DNA of 20,067 bases from Aquificaceae bacterium UBA2488 (GTDB lineage: Bacteria > Aquificota > Aquificia > Aquificales > Aquificaceae). The stretch lies in contig DDOS01000107.1 in the NCBI GenBank assembly GCA_002341805.1, forward strand, positions 1 through 20,067. Reading direction: 5' to 3'. The notes under the pieces were generated by a model. It had not been told where the DNA came from and did not search any database. It saw nothing but the letters and a program-made list of their open reading frames with translations. The position numbers and the translations under genes were made by a program. Positions 14,118 to 20,067 of this stretch are shown piece after piece (positions within the stretch are counted from its first letter, which is position 1; the number at the start of each line of letters is the position of its first letter).

Positions 14118-16946
14118 ATGAAGATAGTTATAGTTGGTGCTGGAATGGCTGGAAGTGCCATGGTAGATGAATTGTTAGAATTAGATAGATCATTAGACAT
14201 TCACTTGTTCGGTAAAGAGAAATTTCTTCCTTACAATAGGATATATATTACAGATGTATTATCGGGTAACAAATTACCTAGCCAAATAATTCTTAAAAGC
14301 TATCAAAGATATGAAGAAGAAGATATAAAGCTTCATATAGGAAAGAAAATTGAAAGAATTTTTCCAGACACTAAAAAATTTGTAACTTCTGAAGGAAGTA
14401 TGTATTCTTATGATAAGCTTATACTTGCCACAGGAAGTGAACCTTATTTGCCGCCAGTAGATGGTTTGAACAAAAGAGGTATTTTTAGCTTTAGGAGTCT
14501 TGATGATGTGTACAAGATTTTGGATTTGGCAAGAGTATCGAAAACTGCTGCAGTAGTGGGTGGCGGTCTATTGGGTTTAGAATGTGCAAAGGCCTTAAGA
14601 GACATAGGATTAGATGTATCTATTATACATATTTCTGATACTCTTATGGAAAGGCAATTAGACAAGACTTCTAGTCAAATGCTTAAAAAGAGATTTGAAA
14701 GTATGGGTATAAGAGTGCTTCTTAATACGGAAGTGATTGAGGTTATAGGGGGTAGGAAAGTAGAGGGGTTAAGATTTTCTGATGGTAGATTAATAAATAC
14801 AGATCTTGTTGTATTTGCTACAGGTGTTAAACCAAACGTAAGTATAGCTCTTCAGAGCAATCTTGCAGTGAATAGAGGCATTTTAGTAAATGAGTTTTTG
14901 GAAACATCAAAGCAAGATATATATGGTGTAGGAGAGTGTATAGAGTATAGAGGACAAGTCTATGGACTCGTTGGTCCCACAATGGAACAAGTAAAAATAT
15001 GTGCAAGGAACGTTGTATTTGGTAATGTTGAAAAATATGCTGGCAGTTTGGAATATGCCATGCTAAAGGTAGCTGGTGTAAAACTTATGTCTATCGGTGA
15101 TATAAATGAAAAGGATACAGATGAAATCACCCTTTATAAAGACAAAGAGAATTATAGGAAAGCTATTATAAGGGATGGGAGATTATCTGGGGCTATAATA
15201 TACGGAAACCTATCTGGAAGCGAGAACATTATCAAGATGATAAAAAATGCTGAAATTGTTGAAGATAGTAGTTTCCTCATTAGGAATTTGATAACAGAAG
15301 AAAAAAGAGAGCTAAAAGAGGAAGATGTAATCTGTAATTGTAATATGGTATATTATAAGGATATATTAAAAGCCATAAAAAATGGTGCTAAAAGCATTGA
15401 TGATCTTCAAAAAACAACAAAAGCGAGCACATCCTGTGGATCTTGTGCAAGTATATTAGAAGATATACTCAAAAAATTTGTAAAAGAGAAACCAAAAGCC
15501 GTAAATAAAGTTGAAGAGTATAAAAAAACAAAACATCCTTTCGAAACAAATTTATTTAAAAACTTAGAGTTGTGGGCTATGAATGGTGATTGGCAAGATA
15601 TACCAGAGGAGGATAGAGATATAGGGTTGAAATGGTACGGTATTTTTTATAGGAAAGCAACACCTGGTTATTTTATGATTAGAATAAGAATAACACATGG
15701 TAAGCTCTCTTCTGAACAAGCCATAATCCTTTCTAAATTATCTAAAAAATTTGGTAGAGGTGAGATAGACATAACTTCGAGGCAGCAGATACAGCTTAGG
15801 TGGATAGAGCTTAAAAATTTACCAGAAGTTTTATTGGCTTTAAATGTTATAGGCTTGACTACTTTACAGACTGGTATGGATAATGTTAGAAATATAACAG
15901 GAGACCCATTATCTAGCCTTGTGGAAGACAATGTTATAGATACGATACCTATAGCTAAAAGGATGGCAGAAGTGTTTATAGGTAAAAAACAATATGCGGA
16001 TCTTCCAAGAAAGTTTAATCTTGCAATCCTTGGTTCTAAAAGAGATACGATAAACTGCAAATATAACGATCTTTGTTTTTATCTTGCCAAAAGGGATAAT
16101 ATGATAGGGTTTAACGTCTATGCGGGCGGAAAAATAGGTTCTGGTGGACCGGAGGAAGCTTTAGACCTTGATATATTTGTTAAACCTTATGATGCAGTAG
16201 ATATTACAAAAGCGATGCTTGATTTATATACTGATATGGGAAATAGAATAGATAGAAACAAAAATAGGCTTTTCTTTCTTATAAAGGAGCTTGGTAAAGA
16301 TTTTAGGACTGAGCTAGAAAAGAGGCTATTGAAAAATTTATACACAAAAGGCGAAGATCTTGTGGAAAGCACTGGGGAAAGATACGGCATAATAAAACAG
16401 AAAAACGGTCTTTACTCAGTTAGCCTTATTATACCCGCTGGAATGTTCACGGCTGAGGATTTAGAAGTGGTTGCATACTTAGCTAGGAGATATGGTAGTG
16501 GCGATATAAGGTTTAGCGTATATCAAAATCTTTATATAGTTAATGTTCCCGAAGAAAATTTGAAAGAACTTTTAAACAATGAAATATTTGAGAAATATCC
16601 CATTTCATCTTCAGCTTATCTTGAAGGTCTTATGGCTTGTCAAGGGAGCAAGACTTGTGCCTTTGGCGTAATTCAAAACAAACCAGATGCCATAAGATTA
16701 GTAAAGGATCTGTCTGATTCTTTACCATTAGAAAATCAAATAAGGATGCATTGGTCTGGTTGTGCTAAAGGCTGTGGTCAACATGGGGCAGGAGATATTG
16801 GATTTGTAGGTACAAAAATAAAAGTCAACGGTGAGGTGAAATTGGCAGTTGACGTGTGGATCAAGGATAAGAAAATAAATACTGTGCCTTTAGATAATCT
16901 GGATGAATTTGTTAAAAATATTTTAAAAGAGAATTTTAGTTGCTAA
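14118..16946 (+). CDS. Fused siroheme nitrite reductase: NirB-type FAD/NADH and BFD modules joined to a NirA-type two-repeat core
   Basis: Reduces nitrite to ammonium by six electrons in the cytoplasm. Residues 1-390 are a pyridine-nucleotide disulfide-type oxidoreductase (FAD motif GAGMAG near 7-12, NAD(P) motif VGGGLLGLECA near 146-156, GECIEYRG closing the FAD site). Residues 400-455 are a BFD-like [2Fe-2S] domain with C406-x-C408 and C440-x2-C443. From about 480 on is a full NirA/SiR-type core with two ferredoxin-like repeats (ITHGKLSSEQA.. and IIPAGMFTAEDL..), the NirA signature LQTGMDNVRNITGDPL, and siroheme-[4Fe-4S] cysteines C841-x5-C847 and C882-x3-C886. Ordinary NirB (about 850 residues) has only one repeat; NirA (about 500-550) lacks the flavin part. 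No NirD Rieske subunit is present. AGGAGGA lies 7 nt before the ATG. Behind a sigma-54 promoter; sequence shared NADH donor is inferred. Confidence 0.92.
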   Translation: MKIVIVGAGMAGSAMVDELLELDRSLDIHLFGKEKFLPYNRIYITDVLSGNKLPSQIILKSYQRYEEEDIKLHIGKKIERIFPDTKKFVTSEGSMYSYDKLILATGSEPYLPPVDGLNKRGIFSFRSLDDVYKILDLARVSKTAAVVGGGLLGLECAKALRDIGLDVSIIHISDTLMERQLDKTSSQMLKKRFESMGIRVLLNTEVIEVIGGRKVEGLRFSDGRLINTDLVVFATGVKPNVSIALQSNLAVNRGILVNEFLETSKQDIYGVGECIEYRGQVYGLVGPTMEQVKICARNVVFGNVEKYAGSLEYAMLKVAGVKLMSIGDINEKDTDEITLYKDKENYRKAIIRDGRLSGAIIYGNLSGSENIIKMIKNAEIVEDSSFLIRNLITEEKRELKEEDVICNCNMVYYKDILKAIKNGAKSIDDLQKTTKASTSCGSCASILEDILKKFVKEKPKAVNKVEEYKKTKHPFETNLFKNLELWAMNGDWQDIPEEDRDIGLKWYGIFYRKATPGYFMIRIRITHGKLSSEQAIILSKLSKKFGRGEIDITSRQQIQLRWIELKNLPEVLLALNVIGLTTLQTGMDNVRNITGDPLSSLVEDNVIDTIPIAKRMAEVFIGKKQYADLPRKFNLAILGSKRDTINCKYNDLCFYLAKRDNMIGFNVYAGGKIGSGGPEEALDLDIFVKPYDAVDITKAMLDLYTDMGNRIDRNKNRLFFLIKELGKDFRTELEKRLLKNLYTKGEDLVESTGERYGIIKQKNGLYSVSLIIPAGMFTAEDLEVVAYLARRYGSGDIRFSVYQNLYIVNVPEENLKELLNNEIFEKYPISSSAYLEGLMACQGSKTCAFGVIQNKPDAIRLVKDLSDSLPLENQIRMHWSGCAKGCGQHGAGDIGFVGTKIKVNGEVKLAVDVWIKDKKINTVPLDNLDEFVKNILKENFSC

Positions 16947-17196
16947 GACATAATCAGTTCACTATCTGGATAAGGACGTTATTTATGAATACGCCATAAG
17001 AAGTTTACTATAGAGTATTAGGCTTTTAACTTTAAAAAGGTTTATTATAGTTTTTAGAAATAAATTTTCCTTTATAGATCAAAATAGAGATATATTATTA
17101 GAACGCTAATGTTATGTTTTCCAAAGAGCAAGAACTTTAATAAATTTATAACATCTTTTTATAAAACTCTAGATATATTTGGAGTATAATAGTAGT
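16947..17196. other. Gap without a supported gene
   Basis: A 250-bp AT-rich stretch between the nitrite reductase gene and fabD. I see no ORF with family resemblance, no tRNA and no strong GC-rich terminator. There is a short CTTTT/AAAAG hairpin at 17023-17039 followed by T-rich DNA, and a distant ATGTTAT/ATAACAT pair (17109-17115, 17148-17154) before a T run. Both are too weak to call. A TATAAT at 17185-17190 lies just before the fabD start. Confidence 0.5.
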
Positions 17197-18120
17197 ATGA
17201 TTGCTTATGTATTTCCAGGACAGGGTTCTCAATATGTGGAAATGGCTTATGATTTTTATAAGGAGTTTCCTGAGGCCTCTGATGTATTTCACAGTGTAGA
17301 AGAAGCTCTTAGAAAAAATATAACAGATATAGTGTTTAGAGGTACTGAAGAAGAACTTTCTAAGACTATAAACACTCAGCCTGCTATGTTGGCAGCTGAT
17401 TATGCAATATATGTATCCCTTAAAAAAATGGGTTTAAAAAGTCCTGATTTTGTGGCAGGGCATAGTCTTGGAGAATATGTGGCTCTTTTGGTGGCAAAGG
17501 GAATAGACCTTTATGAGGCTTCTAAGCTGACGTTTTTAAGAGCAAAGTATATGCAAGAGGCAGTTCCAGAGGGTAAAGGTGCGATGGCAGCCATTTTGAA
17601 ACTTCCCCCAGAAAAAGTAGAGCAAGCTTGCAAAGAAGCCTCTTCTGAAGGTGTAGTAGAGCCTGCAAACTACAACTCCCAAGAGCAAACTGTGATAGCA
17701 GGAGAAAAGCAAGCGGTAGAAAAGGCTATAGAGATAGCAAAATCTATAGGTGGAAAAGCCATAATATTAAAAGTTTCGGTGCCTTCTCATTGCTCTTTGA
17801 TGAAAAGCGCTGCAGATGCTTTTAGATTAAAGCTTGCGCAAACTCCTATCCAAAATATAGATATACCACTGGTCTCAAATTTTGATGCCACTGCCCATAC
17901 TATGGCTTTTGAGATAAGAGACAATCTTCATAAACAGATATATTCTTCTGTAAAATGGTATCAGTCGGTAAAATATATGATAGAACAAGGCGTAGACACC
18001 TTTGTGGAGATAGGTCCAAAAAATGTTTTATCAAAACTCATCTCTCAAATAGATAACAGAGTTAGGGTATTCAACGTAGATAAACTCCAAGATGCTGAGA
18101 GTGTTTTAAAAGCTTTATGA
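17197..18120 (+). CDS. fabD: Malonyl-CoA:acyl carrier protein transacylase
   Basis: Loads malonyl groups from CoA to ACP for fatty acid synthesis in the cytoplasm. The 307 residues (E. coli FabD 309) show the start AYVFPGQGSQ, the nucleophile S90 in GHSLGEY, the substrate-carboxylate Arg in FLRAKYMQEA, and the catalytic His in VPSHCSLMK. NYNSQEQTVIAG and VEIGPKNVLSKL are further family blocks. An in-frame TTG at 17179 would add six residues, but the ATG at 17197 aligns with the family start and has GGAG 12 nt upstream. The stop overlaps the following frdB-like start as ATGA, so the two are translationally coupled despite unrelated functions. Confidence 0.97.
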   Translation: MIAYVFPGQGSQYVEMAYDFYKEFPEASDVFHSVEEALRKNITDIVFRGTEEELSKTINTQPAMLAADYAIYVSLKKMGLKSPDFVAGHSLGEYVALLVAKGIDLYEASKLTFLRAKYMQEAVPEGKGAMAAILKLPPEKVEQACKEASSEGVVEPANYNSQEQTVIAGEKQAVEKAIEIAKSIGGKAIILKVSVPSHCSLMKSAADAFRLKLAQTPIQNIDIPLVSNFDATAHTMAFEIRDNLHKQIYSSVKWYQSVKYMIEQGVDTFVEIGPKNVLSKLISQIDNRVRVFNVDKLQDAESVLKAL

Positions 18121-18788
18121 TAGTAAAGATTAAAAGACAAACTGATTATGCTTCTTACAACGTAGATATACCGAAGAATTTCACTGTTTTAGAGCTTTTA
18201 CACAAAATAAAAGAACAAGACCCAACATTATCTTACAGGCACATGTGCAGGGCTGGTATTTGCGGGACATGCGGCATAAAAGCAAACGGCAAGGGTATCT
18301 TAGCCTGTAAAACAAAGTTAGATTATTTTGATACAGATGAAATCCTGTTGGAACCCCTTGATAATTTTGAACCTATAAAGGACTTGGTGGTAAATCATCA
18401 AAAAGCTTTCGACAAATATAAATCTCTTAGAGTAGATTTTGTTTATAAAGATAATATTTTTAATTTTAAAAGCGTTGAAAACTCAAAAAACTGCATAGCT
18501 TGTTTTTTATGCAACAGTGTTTGTCCTGTGATAACTGTTGATAAGGATTTCGCTACACCTTTTGTGTTTGCAAGGAGTTATGGTATTTTAGAAGATGATA
18601 GAAATCAAAACAAAGATTACAAGAAGCTTTTAGAGGGTGTTATAAACCATTGCACCCATTGTAAGAATTGCACTTATGCTTGTCCTTCTTATGTGATGCC
18701 AGAATACCTTATAAAGAAGTTAGAGGACAAACTTATTGATGTTGGATTGCTTCAAAAACCAAGCACCGATATGTTTTTTGGCTTTTAA
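18117..18788 (+). CDS. frdB: Fumarate reductase / succinate dehydrogenase iron-sulfur subunit
   Basis: Carries electrons between a partner and the flavoprotein FrdA; in Aquificota that fix CO2 by the reductive TCA cycle, fumarate reduction is a needed step. The 223 residues hold an N-terminal plant-type [2Fe-2S] domain (C44, C49, C52, C64 in RAGICGTCG) and a C-terminal bacterial ferredoxin-type domain. First cluster motif is C126-x2-C129-x2-C132-x3-C136-P. The second is C179-x2-C182-x2-C185-x3-C189-P. In standard SdhB/FrdB the second motif is C-x5-C-x3-CP and holds a [3Fe-4S] cluster; the extra C182 allows a second [4Fe-4S], as in thiol:fumarate reductase and HdrC-like proteins. frdA is not in the window. 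Overlaps fabD by 4 nt. Confidence 0.88.
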   Translation: MIVKIKRQTDYASYNVDIPKNFTVLELLHKIKEQDPTLSYRHMCRAGICGTCGIKANGKGILACKTKLDYFDTDEILLEPLDNFEPIKDLVVNHQKAFDKYKSLRVDFVYKDNIFNFKSVENSKNCIACFLCNSVCPVITVDKDFATPFVFARSYGILEDDRNQNKDYKKLLEGVINHCTHCKNCTYACPSYVMPEYLIKKLEDKLIDVGLLQKPSTDMFFGF

Positions 18789-18803
18789 TAAAAGGAGGAT
18801 TTT

Positions 18804-19136
18804 ATGTTTGAAGGAATTAATGAAGTAACAGACAAGGATATATATCAGAAGGTTATGGCTTCTGACATGCCAGCTATTTTAATAGTGAGCTCTCCAGATA
18901 ATCCGAGAAATCAAGAGTTTTACGATGCTATTGTAAAATTTATGAAGCTATATGGAGATAAGATAGGATTTTATTATCTTGATACATCAAAAAACGACTC
19001 TCAACAGGACTTCGGATTGTGGTCAGAGCCATCTATACTATGTTTTGCAGAGACTATGGAGATGGATAGATACGAAAATCCACCCGCAGAACAACAACTC
19101 CAAGCTTCCATAAACAGGATGTTGAGGATTAGATAA
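18804..19136 (+). CDS. Thioredoxin-fold protein without the CxxC active site
   Basis: A 110-residue protein with the order expected of a thioredoxin fold: an amphipathic first helix, hydrophobic strand AILIVSS, then SPDNPRNQEFYDAIVKFMKLYG where the redox CxxC helix would begin, a second strand KIGFYYLDTSKND, and SEPSILCFAE resembling the cis-Pro strand (P76). The redox cysteines are replaced by SPDNP, so a disulfide exchange role is unlikely; a binding or chaperone role is possible but unproven. AGGAGG (18793-18798) is 5 nt before the ATG. The stop overlaps the next start as TAATG, so it belongs to the fabD-frdB-HIT unit. I do not recognise a named family; the fold call is by pattern only. 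Confidence 0.75.
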   Translation: MFEGINEVTDKDIYQKVMASDMPAILIVSSPDNPRNQEFYDAIVKFMKLYGDKIGFYYLDTSKNDSQQDFGLWSEPSILCFAETMEMDRYENPPAEQQLQASINRMLRIR

Positions 19137-19630
19137 TGGAACTCCTTTGGGCTCCTTGGAGAGGATCTTATGTGGAAAACCTTGGTAAAGTAGAAGGCTG
19201 TTTTTTGTGTGAAGCTTCCAAAGATGAGCCTTCTTTTAAAAATCTAGTTTTAGCTAAAAGCCATAAAACTTTTGTAATCATGAATAAATATCCTTATAAC
19301 TCTGGTCATCTGATGGTAGTTCCATATATTCATACAAGTAGTTTAGACGATCTAGATGAAGAGATTGTAAAAGATTTATTTTATATGACTAATATATCAA
19401 TAAAAGCCCTAAAAGAGGTTTTAAGACCAGATGGATTTAATATAGGATATAACCTTGGAAGAAGCGCAGGAGCAGGCTTGGAAACTCATGTACATCAGCA
19501 TATAGTACCACGTTGGAACGGAGATACTAATTTTATGCCTGTGGTGTTTGGTACGAAAGTGCTCTCTCAAAGCTTGGAAGACTTGTATAATAGACTTTCA
19601 CCAGTTTTTCACAAATTACTTGACAAATGA
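19136..19630 (+). CDS. HIT-family nucleotide hydrolase/phosphorylase (Ap4A-type, Fhit branch)
   Basis: HIT proteins hydrolyse or phosphorolyse nucleoside phosphates such as Ap4A through a covalent nucleotidyl-His intermediate. The 164 residues show WAPWRGSYVE and GCFLCEA at the N terminus (C22-x2-C25, as in zinc-binding members), NKYPYNSGHLMVVPYIH (nucleotide-binding strand), GFNIGYNLGRSAGAGLETHVHQHIVPRW with the histidine triad H118-x-H120-x-H122, and a C-terminal extension to KLLDK. The layout resembles the Ap4A phosphorylase/Fhit-like proteins of actinobacteria and thermophiles rather than the short HinT group. Starts by TAATG overlap with the previous gene; its last codons contain the -35 of the rpsU promoter. 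Confidence 0.92.
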   Translation: MELLWAPWRGSYVENLGKVEGCFLCEASKDEPSFKNLVLAKSHKTFVIMNKYPYNSGHLMVVPYIHTSSLDDLDEEIVKDLFYMTNISIKALKEVLRPDGFNIGYNLGRSAGAGLETHVHQHIVPRWNGDTNFMPVVFGTKVLSQSLEDLYNRLSPVFHKLLDK

Positions 19631-19648
19631 TTGTTTGGCTAATATAAT
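19620..19648 (+). promoter_or_regulatory. Consensus sigma-70 promoter for rpsU
   Basis: TTGACA at 19620-19625 and TATAAT at 19643-19648 are separated by exactly 17 bp; both hexamers are perfect. The -35 overlaps the end of the HIT gene. Predicted start near 19655, leaving a leader of about 30 nt. Confidence 0.8.
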
Positions 19649-19669
19649 GTTAAAACGAATTTTTTTATT

Positions 19670-19675
19670 AGGAGG
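19670..19675 (+). promoter_or_regulatory. Ribosome binding site that decides the rpsU start
   Basis: AGGAGG lies 9 nt before the TTG at 19685. An out-of-frame ATG at 19678 is only 2 nt away from it and opens a nine-codon frame ending at 19707, so the TTG is the credible start of rpsU. Confidence 0.75.
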
Positions 19676-19684
19676 TTATGAGCT

Positions 19685-19888
19685 TTGGCAACAGTGATAG
19701 TAGGTGATTCAGAGTCCTTTGAAAAGGCTATGAAGAGATTTAAAAAAGTGGTGGAAAGAGAAGGTATTTTAACCGAGCTAAAAAGACGTGAGTTTTATGA
19801 AAAACCAAGCCAAAAGAAAAAACGCAAAGAAAGAGCCGCCAGAAAAAGACTATTGAAGGCTATTAAAAAGAAAAAGGTGGGACTCTAA
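19685..19888 (+). CDS. rpsU: 30S ribosomal protein S21
   Basis: Small basic protein of the 30S platform, near the 3' end of 16S rRNA, where it aids the start of translation. The 67 residues match S21: VIVGDSESFEKAMKRFKKVVEREGILTELKRREFYEKPSQKKKRKERAARKR, with the usual Lys/Arg-rich tail. It starts at TTG, supported by AGGAGG with a 9-nt spacer. The TAATG junction couples it to the following S-adenosylmethionine synthetase gene. Driven by its own perfect sigma-70 promoter, unlike the activator-dependent units elsewhere in this window. Confidence 0.96.
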   Translation: MATVIVGDSESFEKAMKRFKKVVEREGILTELKRREFYEKPSQKKKRKERAARKRLLKAIKKKKVGL

Positions 19889-20067
19889 TGAGCTTCATTG
19901 TTGTTACTGAAGCCGCTTTTGAAAAGGTATCAACTCAGCAAGCAGAGATAGTAGAGAGAAAAGGTGCAGGACATCCTGATACTATTTGTGATTTATTGGC
20001 GGAAGAACTCTCTATAGAGCTTTCCAAGCTTTATATAAAAGAACTTGGTGCTATAATGCATCATAAT
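19888..20067 (+). CDS. S-adenosylmethionine synthetase, archaeal type (5' part, cut by right edge)
   Basis: Only the first 60 codons are present; the family is about 400 residues. The enzyme makes S-adenosylmethionine from methionine and ATP. The stretch AEIVERKGAGHPDTICDLLAEELSIELSKLY matches the GxGHPDxxCD segment of archaeal-type (class gamma) MATs, not the E. coli MetK start. The start codon overlaps the rpsU stop as TAATG. Its product is the methyl donor for both SUMTs and the cofactor for NirJ in this window, though co-location is probably chance. Confidence 0.9.
   Translation, partial: MSFIVVTEAAFEKVSTQQAEIVERKGAGHPDTICDLLAEELSIELSKLYIKELGAIMHHN

Noticed and set aside
15668-16060. Open frame of 130 codons on the minus strand
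   Set aside because: Antisense to the NirA-type core of the nitrite reductase, which is supported by motifs; no sign of a real protein.
17023-17039. CTTTT/AAAAG hairpin after the nitrite reductase gene
   Set aside because: Only five weak pairs with a 7-nt loop; expected by chance in DNA this AT-rich.
17109-17154. ATGTTAT ... ATAACAT followed by a T run, a possible terminator
   Set aside because: Seven AT-rich pairs around a 32-nt loop would be very unstable, especially in a thermophile.
1-20067. CRISPR arrays, insertion sequences, tRNA or rRNA genes
   Set aside because: No spaced direct repeats, transposase-like frames, cloverleaf-like segments or rRNA-like stretches were seen on either strand.

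Overview
The window reads as bacterial chromosome from a low-GC (by eye about one third G+C) member of the Aquificota, most like Hydrogenobaculum or a relative. This is inferred from an archaeal-type S-adenosylmethionine synthetase next to rpsU, a soluble-type fumarate reductase iron-sulfur subunit next to fabD, a fused siroheme decarboxylase NirDL, and very compact gene packing. No mobile element, CRISPR array, tRNA or rRNA is visible. The theme is nitrogen-oxide metabolism and the siroheme and heme d1 chemistry it needs.

Left part, minus strand (1-7690): a six-gene cytochrome cd1 nitrite reductase operon in transcription order nirS, nirN-like, nirJ, nirF, nirE, nirDL, followed by the 5' part of an outer-membrane porin gene that runs off the left edge. 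nirS and the porin gene each have a consensus FNR/CRP-type box (TTGAT-N4-ATCAA) exactly 58 bp upstream of the start codon, and similar leaders. This points to co-activation at low oxygen. The nirN-like gene is unusual: cytochrome c, d1 propeller, then a second cytochrome c domain.

Middle part, minus strand (7703-13838): an assimilatory operon in transcription order PII-like gene, second PII-like gene, narK-type transporter, nasA nitrate reductase, hemD, cobA, sirC. The last three make siroheme from hydroxymethylbilane. Divergent to it on the plus strand (14118-16946) is a 942-residue nitrite reductase that joins a NirB-type NADH/FAD/[2Fe-2S] front end to a two-repeat NirA-type siroheme domain. 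The 279-bp gap between the two units carries a back-to-back pair of sigma-54 (-24/-12) promoters, with TGTWWACA palindromes between them.

Right part, plus strand (17197-20067): fabD, a FrdB-like iron-sulfur protein, a thioredoxin-fold protein without CxxC and a HIT-family protein form one tight unit. A perfect TTGACA-N17-TATAAT promoter then drives rpsU (TTG start) and the archaeal-type AdoMet synthetase gene, which is cut by the right edge.

As a whole, nitrate enters through the NarK-type carrier, NasA reduces it to nitrite, and the siroheme enzyme reduces nitrite to ammonium under nitrogen control. Under low oxygen, nitrite is instead reduced to NO by NirS in the periplasm. Both branches draw on siroheme, and each operon has its own uroporphyrinogen-III methyltransferase.
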